From positions 186,001 through 250,000 of the forward strand of contig NZ_JABSNU010000008.1 in assembly GCF_013266735.1 (NCBI RefSeq): 64,000 nt of DNA. The letters run 5' to 3'. A program made the position numbers and the translations under genes. The notes under the pieces are model-generated. The model was given only the letters and a program-made list of their open reading frames with translations, was not told the DNA's origin and ran no database searches. The stretch is from Pedobacter foliorum (GTDB lineage Bacteria > Bacteroidota > Bacteroidia > Sphingobacteriales > Sphingobacteriaceae). Of the stretch, positions 8,886-16,072 are shown in pieces; positions within the stretch are counted from its first letter, which is position 1; every line of letters starts with the position of its first letter.

Positions 8886-9674
8886 TTACACAGGAAGTAG
8901 ATTTATGGAGAGTTTCCCTTTTATAGATAAGTATTGTGAGGGAGCCAACCCTGTTTTTTGTTTAAAGCGAGTATTAAGATGTGCCTGATCATAATATCCA
9001 CATTCATAACTAAGCTGTCCCAGATTTGTCTCCTCACCGTATTTTTGAAGGCACTTGAGGAAATTTTGAAGCTTTACCGTATCAGCAAAAGATTTAGGTG
9101 AGATACCAACACATTCTTTAAACTTGCGTTCGAGCTGACGCTCTGTTGTGGAAAATATGCGACTAAGTTGTTCTACGGATACATTACCTGCACAGGATTT
9201 GATGTAATCACTTAATTTATTAATGAATTTTTCCGAAGATTGTAGAGATGCATTTTGTTTGATTAAGAAATTTTCCAGGCAATTTATAGCATCAGTAGTG
9301 TTTTTATTGGTGATATGTTCTTCTAGTAGACGTCCTTTTGTTCCTATAAGTTCTTCAAGGGCTACTGTTTTGTCCTTCATCTCGTTCGCAGAAATTCTAA
9401 AAAGTCCTGGCAGTGCAGTCGGATGAAGCACTGCAATGAGCATTTTGACACTACTTGCTTGTAGATTTAAGTAATTGGGAATTTGACCATATATAAAACT
9501 AGAGGGCTGTGCTTGTTCGCCTAAAGAATTGCTGATGTAAATAGGATCTCCTAGCCGAAAGGCAATGCCGGGATTACCATCAGAAAAGAAACGGTAAAGG
9601 AGGTATTCGCTGCTTTCAATAACCAGATAGTGCTTTACAATATTTGATAATAGGGGGCTACAAGGTATTTGCAT
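8886..9674 (-). CDS. AraC-family transcriptional regulator
   Basis: A 262-residue protein with a DUF6597-like N-terminal sensor region and a C-terminal double helix-turn-helix (about 155-250; VEQLSRIFSTTERQLERKFKECVG then LGQLSYECGYYDQAHLNTRF). The second motif is the standard AraC signature. Upstream of the nitrilase on the same strand, it may activate that gene. The ligand is unknown. Confidence 0.85.
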   Translation of the reverse strand: MQIPCSPLLSNIVKHYLVIESSEYLLYRFFSDGNPGIAFRLGDPIYISNSLGEQAQPSSFIYGQIPNYLNLQASSVKMLIAVLHPTALPGLFRISANEMKDKTVALEELIGTKGRLLEEHITNKNTTDAINCLENFLIKQNASLQSSEKFINKLSDYIKSCAGNVSVEQLSRIFSTTERQLERKFKECVGISPKSFADTVKLQNFLKCLQKYGEETNLGQLSYECGYYDQAHLNTRFKQKTGLAPSQYLSIKGKLSINLLPV

Positions 9675-9697
9675 TATTCTGGTATGTGAATCAATTA

Positions 9698-10345
9698 TTA
9701 AATAGTTTTATTGAAATTACTGTAAGCAGATTCCAAAATCAAACTTATTGCATCTTTTATTCTTTTCATCCCTTCTGGTTTATTGATGTCAATTTCACAG
9801 AAAAGACTATCTGTCGTTTTAGCATGAAGTACCATATGATAAATGCCCGCGACTAATAGGCCTACTATTGCTCTCAGATCGATGTCTTTACCCTTAAGTT
9901 CTTTATCTGTTAATGCGAAAAATTTAGAACTTAGTTGTTCTCTCTCTTCGCAAACTTGAAACATGATTTGGCTTCTCTGACTTATTTGCCAAAGGACAAT
10001 TTTCTGCATTTCTTCGTTCCCATAAAAGTAATCTAATTGATTAAGAAGAAGTTTTTCTAATACCTGTTTCGTGTCTTTTCCCTGATTGTCCTCGGTAAGA
10101 TTGTTTACCTCGCCTGAAGCCGCAACCCAGTAATCTTTGCTCTTAATGTAAATTTCAATCAGGTTATCTACTGATCCAAAATAAAGTGTAACTAGTTTAC
10201 GATCTAAACCGGCGGCTTTTGATATGTTTGTCGCCGTTAATCCTGTATATCCTTTAGCTTTTACTACAGTTCCAACTGCCTGTATTAATTTCTGCTTTGA
10301 TCTGTCTTTATCGTTTGATGCTCCCTGATATCTTTTCTTTTCCAT
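9698..10345 (-). CDS. TetR/AcrR-family transcriptional regulator
   Basis: A 215-residue protein with an N-terminal helix-turn-helix (about 20-65; TATNISKAAGLDRKLVTLYFGS) and a C-terminal helical region with long QLDYFYGNEEMQKIVLWQISQRSQ-like amphipathic segments. It lies 23 bp upstream of the AraC gene on the same strand. No adjacent efflux gene suggests a target. Confidence 0.85.
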   Translation of the reverse strand: MEKKRYQGASNDKDRSKQKLIQAVGTVVKAKGYTGLTATNISKAAGLDRKLVTLYFGSVDNLIEIYIKSKDYWVAASGEVNNLTEDNQGKDTKQVLEKLLLNQLDYFYGNEEMQKIVLWQISQRSQIMFQVCEEREQLSSKFFALTDKELKGKDIDLRAIVGLLVAGIYHMVLHAKTTDSLFCEIDINKPEGMKRIKDAISLILESAYSNFNKTI

Positions 10346-10369
10346 AACAAATCAATTGTAATCCCTAAT

Positions 10370-10561
10370 TTACAAATTATCGTAATACTGTTTCTCTTCA
10401 ATTTTATTTGCTTTAATGCAATAAAACAAAGCTACTAAGCTCCAGATGCATACAAGAAATTTATCTGTACTGTAATCATCGTTTATTATTTCAAGTGCTT
10501 TTGCAATAAGGGTTACTATAGCGGATATTGAAATAATTATTAGAACAATTTTACTTTTCAT
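10370..10561 (-). CDS. Small two-helix membrane protein, unknown
   Basis: A 63-residue ORF with two predicted membrane helices (KIVLIIISISAIVTLIAKAL and FLVCIWSLVALFYCIKAN) and a charged tail. It precedes the TetR gene by 24 bp on the same strand, so co-transcription is likely. Hydrophobic pattern and position argue for a real gene, but I recognise no family. Confidence 0.5.
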   Translation of the reverse strand: MKSKIVLIIISISAIVTLIAKALEIINDDYSTDKFLVCIWSLVALFYCIKANKIEEKQYYDNL

Positions 10562-10709
10562 TCGGCTAATTTAGGGTTTTAGAGGCTAAAAGATCTGTTA
10601 ATTGGATGATGTAGATTATTTAGATGTTTTTTCAATAGATTTAAACATTAGTGGGGGTAACTTGTTCTTATATTAGTAGCAATGATGCTGCAATTTTATA
10701 GTTGTATAC

Positions 10710-10964
10710 ATGGAAACTGTAGTTCAAAAGGAATGGGAGGTTGTTGAAAATAGGCTACACAAAATATTAATATTCAAGGATTTTCAAGAAACCTTTGCTT
10801 TCATGGTGAAAGTGGCATTTTTAGCTGAAAAGAATAATCATCATCCTAAATGGTGTAATGAATGGAATAAATTAGAGATTTGGTTAAGTACACATGATGC
10901 CGGTGATATCGTGACAGAAAAAGATAGGGTGCTAGCCAAACAGATTGATGAACTAATGATTTAA
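10710..10964 (+). CDS. Pterin-4a-carbinolamine dehydratase
   Basis: An 84-residue protein of the PhhB/DCoH family, which dehydrates 4a-hydroxytetrahydrobiopterin during recycling of the cofactor of aromatic amino acid hydroxylases. The active-site region is clear: EKNNHHPKW followed by LSTHDAGDIVTEKDRVLAKQID, containing both catalytic histidine positions. Slightly shorter than the usual 95-110 residues at the N-terminus. No phenylalanine hydroxylase gene lies nearby. The next gene starts 12 bp downstream. Confidence 0.85.
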   Translation: METVVQKEWEVVENRLHKILIFKDFQETFAFMVKVAFLAEKNNHHPKWCNEWNKLEIWLSTHDAGDIVTEKDRVLAKQIDELMI

Positions 10965-10975
10965 TACTTTTAAGA

Positions 10976-11695
10976 ATGATTGCAGGCATCCCGTTATTTG
11001 TTAATTTATTTTTTGTTCTAACGGTTCTGTTTACGCTTTTTTTATTTCATGGCGTAGTTAAGAATTCTTCGAGCATTACTGTTAGTGCTAAAGCTAACCG
11101 TCTTTTAATTGTTTTGATTATATGGCTTATAGTTCAGTCAGTACTGGCCTTAAATCATGTGTTTAGTATCGATACTACTTCTTTTCCACCTAAAATTGCA
11201 TTGATAGGGGTGTTGCCTGCTATCTTGACTATCATATTGGTCTTTTTGACAAAGTCGGGTAGGAACTTTATAGACGAGCTTCCAATATTAAACCTTACTT
11301 ATGTACATATGGTGAGAATTCCTGTTGAAATCACTTTGTATTTGCTGTTTATGTATGGGGCTGTTCCGGAGTTAATGACATTTGAAGGAAGGAACTTTGA
11401 TATTTTGGCTGGAATTTCATCTCCTTTGGTGGCTTATTTTGGTATAACAAAAGGAAAAATGGCAAAGGGATCGTTATTGGCATGGAATGTTATTTGTCTT
11501 TTTTTATTACTCAATATTGTAGTGAATGCACTTTTATCGGCTCCATCACCACTCCAAAAATTTGGATTTGATCAGCCTAATATTGGTGTTTTGTATTTTC
11601 CATTCAGCCTGCTTCCTGCTTTTATAGTGCCTGTTGTACTTTTTAGTCATTTGGTTAGTATCAGGCAACTGCTAATTAATAAAGTAAAAGCATAA
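10976..11695 (+). CDS. Multi-pass membrane protein, unknown
   Basis: A 239-residue protein with about seven membrane helices (PLFVNLFFVLTVLFTLFLF, LLIVLIIWLIVQSVLAL, LIGVLPAILTIILVFL and others), no obvious pocket or catalytic motif and no signal peptide. It follows the pterin dehydratase by 12 bp and the next gene starts 38 bp after it, so the three probably share a transcript. Function unknown. Confidence 0.65.
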   Translation: MIAGIPLFVNLFFVLTVLFTLFLFHGVVKNSSSITVSAKANRLLIVLIIWLIVQSVLALNHVFSIDTTSFPPKIALIGVLPAILTIILVFLTKSGRNFIDELPILNLTYVHMVRIPVEITLYLLFMYGAVPELMTFEGRNFDILAGISSPLVAYFGITKGKMAKGSLLAWNVICLFLLLNIVVNALLSAPSPLQKFGFDQPNIGVLYFPFSLLPAFIVPVVLFSHLVSIRQLLINKVKA

Positions 11696-11733
11696 AGTTG
11701 ATTTGTACAACTATTATTAATAAAACACCTAGA

Positions 11734-12366
11734 ATGAATTTCAAAAAATCAATGCTTCTCTTGCTCCTGTCAGCAAGCTCTCTATTTTGCTCTGCGCAGG
11801 ATTATATATTTTTTCTTCATAACAAATTTGCAGAAGACCATCCGCTTACAGAAGAACATCCTGAATACGGAAAAACCCAATATTTAGAAATTTTAAGTAA
11901 GTTTAAGCAAGCAGGGTTTCGAGTAATCAGTGAAAAAAGAGCTCCTAATACGGATGTAGGTGCCTACTCTAAAAAGGTCGTTTTGCAAATAGACAGTCTG
12001 CTGAAATTGGGCGTTAAATCAGATCACATTACAGTTATTGGGACTTCAAAAGGAGGGTATATTGCTCAATATGTATCTAGCACTTTAAAAAATCCTAATC
12101 TTAATTTCGTATTTATTGGTTGTTACAGAGATAAGGATCTGATTGCTTTTCCAGGAATTAATTTCTGTGGGAATATTTTAACCATCTATGAGCGATCGGA
12201 TGAGTATGGTGTTTCTGCTGTTAGAAGGAAAGAGACCTCTAATTTAAAAATTTCGAATTTTAAAGAGATAGAGTTAAATACGGGTTTGAAACACGGCTTT
12301 TTATTTAAGCCAATGAAAGAATGGATCAATCCTAGTATACAATGGGCAAGGCGCAATTATAAATAG
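11734..12366 (+). CDS. Secreted alpha/beta-hydrolase-like protein
   Basis: About 210 residues from ATG 11734, with a signal peptide ending LFCSAQDY. The nucleophile elbow is GTSKGGYIAQ (Ser in GxSxG), with a C-terminal LKHGFLFKP histidine expected for the triad. The frame reaches a TTG at 11698, but the signal sequence begins at 11734. It probably hydrolyses an ester or peptide in the periplasm; substrate unknown. Third gene of a probable unit with the pterin dehydratase and membrane protein. Confidence 0.7.
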   Translation: MNFKKSMLLLLLSASSLFCSAQDYIFFLHNKFAEDHPLTEEHPEYGKTQYLEILSKFKQAGFRVISEKRAPNTDVGAYSKKVVLQIDSLLKLGVKSDHITVIGTSKGGYIAQYVSSTLKNPNLNFVFIGCYRDKDLIAFPGINFCGNILTIYERSDEYGVSAVRRKETSNLKISNFKEIELNTGLKHGFLFKPMKEWINPSIQWARRNYK

Positions 12367-12421
12367 CTAAAATTAGGCTAATTAGCTAATTTTTTGTATA
12401 TTGGCATATCAAAAGTTTCTT

Positions 12422-12619
12422 ATGGAAAAGCAGGGTGTAACCGCTCTGAATGAGCCGGTTGAAATAACAAAAGACGAAGTTATCCTGACTACTGAAAGGG
12501 ATATCGAAACATTCTTTAATGCATTGATGTATCCTCCGGATCCGCTAAAGGATTTGTCGAAGCTAGCAGACTATTATGAGCAATTTCTTCATCAGGTTCA
12601 CAAGAATCTGGTTATTTGA
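12422..12619 (+). CDS. Short protein resembling the C-terminus of DUF1778 antitoxins
   Basis: A 65-residue ORF from ATG 12422 (a TTG at 12401 is also in frame). The segment LTTERDIETFFNALMYPPDP matches the TacA/DUF1778 C-terminal pattern (ExDxxxFxxALxxPPxP), the part that normally wraps around a GNAT toxin. The N-terminal ribbon-helix-helix DNA-binding domain is absent: only 55 bp separate it from the preceding gene, too little to encode it. No GNAT toxin gene follows. It may be a fragment or a minimal orphan; family assignment is tentative. Confidence 0.4.
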   Translation: MEKQGVTALNEPVEITKDEVILTTERDIETFFNALMYPPDPLKDLSKLADYYEQFLHQVHKNLVI

Positions 12620-12656
12620 TTTGTTCTGATAAAATTCGTTTCTTCAAAAAAATATT

Positions 12657-12880
12657 TACATTTGCATTGTAAACGAATAATTACTCCAATGAGAATATCT
12701 AAGTAAAATGATGGTTAAGACCATCTTATAATTCCGAATCCCACGGAACATTTTTGCTTGTAGAATTTCAATCATTTATCTTTTACTTAAATGTAAACAA
12801 TACACCTGTATTTCTTTAACCATCTCGTGCTCACGCGCAGTTTAAATCTTATTCATTTACTTTTTATCAATGATGCTTTT
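12657..12880 (+). promoter_or_regulatory. Attenuator-like leader of the ABC-F gene
   Basis: TACATTTG (12657-12664) is a -7-type element, giving an expected start near 12671 and a leader of about 210 bases. It holds a 5-codon uORF MRISK (12689-12706); a hairpin GATGGT/ACCATC (12710-12715 with 12720-12725); a second hairpin TTCCG/CGGAA (12732-12736 with 12744-12748) followed by TTTTT (12751-12755), terminator-like; a start-stop ATGTAA (12791-12796); and TTAACCATC (12816-12824), which can pair over 9 bp with 12710-12718 and so compete with the first hairpin. Drug-responsive attenuation is known for ABC-F resistance genes; here it is an inference. Confidence 0.5.
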
Positions 12881-14479
12881 ATGGGTATTGTAGTTAAGCA
12901 ACTATCATATATACATCCCAATAGGGAATATCTTTTTAATAATATTAATTTTTCAATTTCTAAAGGAGAAAAGATCGCCTTAATTGGCGGCAATGGTGCT
13001 GGGAAATCGACTTTGTTAGAAATTATTGCAGGACAAATTCAAGCTGCTTCAGGTGATGTTTCATCCGGTGAGAAGCCCTTTTATGTCCCTCAGCATTTTG
13101 GTCAGTACGATGATTTTACTGTGGCCCAATCTTTGGGTATTGATCAGAAACTGGAGGCTTTGCAGGCCATAATAAATGGTGACGGTTCACTATCCAATTT
13201 TTCTAAATTGGATGACGATTGGAGTATTGAAGAACGGGCTCAGGCGGCATTAGAATTATGGGATATCCAACATATAAAATTATCTCAACCAATGCACAAA
13301 CTTAGCGGTGGAGAAAAAACAAAAGTGTTTTTATCCGCCATTTCAATTCATTCCCCATCTATTATCCTTTTTGATGAACCCTCAAATCATCTTGATGCTG
13401 AGAGTCGAAAGCAGTTACATCACTTTATTGAAACGAGAAAGGCAACAATGGTTGTGGTAAGCCATGATAGAAACTTGCTTAATCTTCTCGATTTAACTTA
13501 TGAACTAAATAAAAATGGGATAGAGGTTTACGGTGGAAATTATGAGTTCTTTAAAGATCAAAAAAAAGAGGAACTGAGAGCCTTAGAAGCACAGGCTGAT
13601 CATAAAGAAAAAGCATTGCGCCAGGCTAAACAAGTAGCGAGAGAGGCTGCAGAGCGCAAACAAAAGGAGAATTCAAGGGGGAATAAGAAGCAGATTAAGA
13701 AAGGTGTTCCACGAATTTTTATGAATACGATAAGAAACAAGGCTGAGCAAAGTACGTCTAAATTGCAGGAAGTCCACGCTGATAAGGTAAATGGCCTTTT
13801 GCAGAATCTCCAGCAGATTAAGCAAGAATTGCCAGAGCTAAAAGAATTGAAAATGGTTTTTGAGAATGCCAGCTTGCATGTAGGTAAAATACTAATAACT
13901 GCTCAGAATGTGAATTTTGGCTACCAATCAAAATACATTTGGAAAAATCCTTTAAGTTTTCAGATCAGAAGCGGGGATAGGGTTGCCATAACCGGAAGAA
14001 ATGGCGCTGGTAAAACCACGCTTTTGAAATTGATGATGGGGGGCTTAAAAACTTCAGCAGGAATATTATCCATCGCTGATTTTAAATACCTTTATATTGA
14101 TCAAGAATATTCGTTGTTAAACAATAAACTGACTGTTTTTGAGCAAGTACAAGAGTTTAATACTTCACATTTGCCAGAACACAGACTTAAAACAATGCTA
14201 CATCAGTTTCTTTTTAAAGTTGATATGTGGGATAAGACTTGCGGGGAACTTAGTGGGGGAGAAAAGATTAAGTTGATATTTTGCTGTCTATTGGTAAGTA
14301 ATAGTTCTCCAGAGCTTATTATTTTAGACGAACCGACTAACAATTTGGATATTCAAAGTCTGGAGGTGATTACCTCGGCAATAAAGGATTATAAGGGAAC
14401 TTTGCTGGTGATTTCTCATGATGAGTATTTTATCAATGAGATTGGAGTAGAAGAGGAGATAAGGCTGTTACCAGCTTAA
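12881..14479 (+). CDS. ABC-F family ATPase, possible ribosomal protection protein
   Basis: A 532-residue soluble protein with two ABC domains and no membrane segment. Both ATP-binding domains are complete: Walker A GGNGAGKST and GRNGAGKTT, signatures LSGGEKTKV and LSGGEKIKL, Walker B with catalytic Glu in FDEPSNHLD and LDEPTNNLD. Between them lies a long charged linker (about 230-330; EAQADHKEKALRQAKQ), the P-site tRNA interaction motif. Length and linker fit antibiotic-resistance ABC-F proteins (Msr/Vga/Lsa type) that displace drugs from the ribosome, although a housekeeping role is also possible. ATG 12881 begins the domain; the frame extends upstream to 12827. The structured leader supports inducible control. 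Confidence 0.8.
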   Translation: MGIVVKQLSYIHPNREYLFNNINFSISKGEKIALIGGNGAGKSTLLEIIAGQIQAASGDVSSGEKPFYVPQHFGQYDDFTVAQSLGIDQKLEALQAIINGDGSLSNFSKLDDDWSIEERAQAALELWDIQHIKLSQPMHKLSGGEKTKVFLSAISIHSPSIILFDEPSNHLDAESRKQLHHFIETRKATMVVVSHDRNLLNLLDLTYELNKNGIEVYGGNYEFFKDQKKEELRALEAQADHKEKALRQAKQVAREAAERKQKENSRGNKKQIKKGVPRIFMNTIRNKAEQSTSKLQEVHADKVNGLLQNLQQIKQELPELKELKMVFENASLHVGKILITAQNVNFGYQSKYIWKNPLSFQIRSGDRVAITGRNGAGKTTLLKLMMGGLKTSAGILSIADFKYLYIDQEYSLLNNKLTVFEQVQEFNTSHLPEHRLKTMLHQFLFKVDMWDKTCGELSGGEKIKLIFCCLLVSNSSPELIILDEPTNNLDIQSLEVITSAIKDYKGTLLVISHDEYFINEIGVEEEIRLLPA

Positions 14480-14481
14480 AG

Positions 14482-14511
14482 TACGGGGCCTTTAGTTAAA
14501 AAAGCCCCGTA
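14482..14511. terminator. Terminator-like hairpin between convergent genes
   Basis: TACGGGGC (14482-14489) pairs perfectly with GCCCCGTA (14504-14511). It lies between the stop codons of the ABC-F gene (14479) and the DUF6265 gene (14517), with no strong T-run on either side, so it may serve both strands weakly. Confidence 0.6.
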
Positions 14512-14516
14512 AATAA

Positions 14517-15023
14517 TTATTTCGTGCGGTTAAAAACAAATAGATCTTTAAACACCCATTTGCCATCTTGGAGGTTACCTCTGGCAATAACAAATTGATT
14601 AGCAGATCGTTTTTCGTATAGAATGCGTAAACTTTCGCCTTCTTTCTGGAAGATAGCGCGGTCTTTACTCGCTTCCACAAAATTATAACGGTCATGCTTG
14701 TCTTTTTCTTCTAAGCCCAGTAAACCCGGCTTAAAATGCTTTACCATCGAGACTAAGCCCAACTCGGTTTGTTCGTAAGCCAGTATTTCATAAAGGTCGG
14801 CTTTACCGGCTTTCATCATACGCATAAAACCAAGTATGTTTTCGCCTTCGGGCTGTAACCAAACACCTTCTATTGTTAATCCCTCAGGAGTAGTTGCTTT
14901 CCAGTTACCTTGAATAAAAGCAACATCAGCAACCGAACCACCTTTTGGTTGAGTTTGGGCATAAGTTTTAGGCAAAAAGCCAGTTAATAAAAATAGGAAA
15001 AGAAAAGTACAAGCGTGTTTCAT
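14517..15023 (-). CDS. Secreted DUF6265-like protein
   Basis: A 168-residue protein with a signal peptide ending KTYAQTQ and a single lipocalin-like beta domain: VAFIQGNWKATTPEGLTIEG, VWLQPEGENILGFMRMM, YEILAYEQTELG and a final WVFKDLFVFNRTK. This matches the DUF6265 pattern of periplasmic proteins of unknown role. No catalytic motif is evident. Monocistronic, convergent with the ABC-F gene. Confidence 0.7.
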   Translation of the reverse strand: MKHACTFLFLFLLTGFLPKTYAQTQPKGGSVADVAFIQGNWKATTPEGLTIEGVWLQPEGENILGFMRMMKAGKADLYEILAYEQTELGLVSMVKHFKPGLLGLEEKDKHDRYNFVEASKDRAIFQKEGESLRILYEKRSANQFVIARGNLQDGKWVFKDLFVFNRTK

Positions 15024-15095
15024 AGCAATTAATAAAAAATTTAAGAAACTTAAATATACAGAATCATTTTAATTGCCAGTAGAATTTAGTAACAA

Positions 15096-15386
15096 CTACA
15101 AAAATAATGAAACAAGGTTCTCCCATTCTTTTTCCAAAGAGATATTAGGCCTTGATTGACTTGCTCTATTATACCAATAATCAGCATTCCATATGTCTCC
15201 TTCCTTTCGATGCAGATAGGCGTGGACATGAGCCGATCGTTTATCATTTAAATGATCAATGAGATCATGGGCTGTTTTCCAGTCACCTTTTCCATCATGC
15301 CAAAGTGCCTGCAAATGAACTGATAGATTTGAAGGTATTGTCTCGCTAATTAAAGAGTCTTTAAAATCTTGAATATTGATTATCAT
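15096..15386 (-). CDS. Conserved hypothetical protein
   Basis: A 96-residue soluble protein with aromatic and histidine-rich central text (WHDGKGDWKTAHDLI, HVHAYLHRKEGDIWNADYWY). I recall this pattern in many bacterial genomes as an uncharacterised family; the motif is too conserved-looking for a chance ORF. It starts 32 bp downstream of the PhnA-like gene on the same strand and may share its transcript. Function unknown. Confidence 0.65.
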   Translation of the reverse strand: MIINIQDFKDSLISETIPSNLSVHLQALWHDGKGDWKTAHDLIDHLNDKRSAHVHAYLHRKEGDIWNADYWYNRASQSRPNISLEKEWENLVSLFL

Positions 15387-15418
15387 ATTTTGTTTACAGC
15401 TCGTTAAACAATAGCCGT

Positions 15419-16006
15419 TTAGCTTTGCTTACGTACATATTTGGTAAGGATAACAATCAGCTGACCTTCAACACGGCCTTCAATTTGTTCCTTATTGTCC
15501 TCAACTAATTTAATGTTTTTAACCACGGTACCAAGTTTTGCACTTATACTAGAGCCTTTAACATCAAGTGTTTTAATGATCACAACTGTATCTCCATTTT
15601 CAAGCACATTGTTGTTAGAATCTTTATGAAATTCAACTGCTGAATCGTTCTCATGATCGCCTGTAGCTTTCGCCCATGTTAGGGTGTCGTCATCAAGGTA
15701 CATCATATCCAGATTATCAATAGCCCAGCTTTCTTGTCTTAGCCTGTTTAGCATACGCCAGCTAACTACCTGTACCCCGGGAACCTCACTCCACATACTC
15801 GAAGTTAAACATTGCCAGTGTTTACTGTCTAACACTTCTTTTTTTTCAATTTGTGCTAAACATTTTCCACAAGTCATCACACATTCTTCAGCTGTGTTTT
15901 GAGTTTGAGGTGGTACTTCATAAATACTAAGGTTCTCTTGAGAGCCACACAATTCGCACTTATTTTCACTTCTTTCACGTAGTTGTTCTTCCAGTTTCAT
16001 ATTCAT
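15419..16006 (-). CDS. PhnA/YjdM-type zinc-ribbon protein
   Basis: A 195-residue protein with an N-terminal zinc ribbon (CELCGSQENL ... CVMTCGKCLAQ) and a C-terminal PhnA domain (DSNNNVLENGDTVVIIKTLD, VKGSSISAKLGTVVKNIKLV). The historical link to phosphonate use is weak for this family; the cellular role is uncertain and probably cytoplasmic. The protein is longer than E. coli YjdM (about 111) because of a central insert of about 80 residues with several tryptophans. Head of a probable two-gene unit with the 15096 gene. Confidence 0.75.
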   Translation of the reverse strand: MNMKLEEQLRERSENKCELCGSQENLSIYEVPPQTQNTAEECVMTCGKCLAQIEKKEVLDSKHWQCLTSSMWSEVPGVQVVSWRMLNRLRQESWAIDNLDMMYLDDDTLTWAKATGDHENDSAVEFHKDSNNNVLENGDTVVIIKTLDVKGSSISAKLGTVVKNIKLVEDNKEQIEGRVEGQLIVILTKYVRKQS

Positions 16007-16072
16007 AATTCACAAAACGCGAAGATACTCATTTTAACTAGTTCCTTATTCAAGCCAATTGCTATAAAATGT

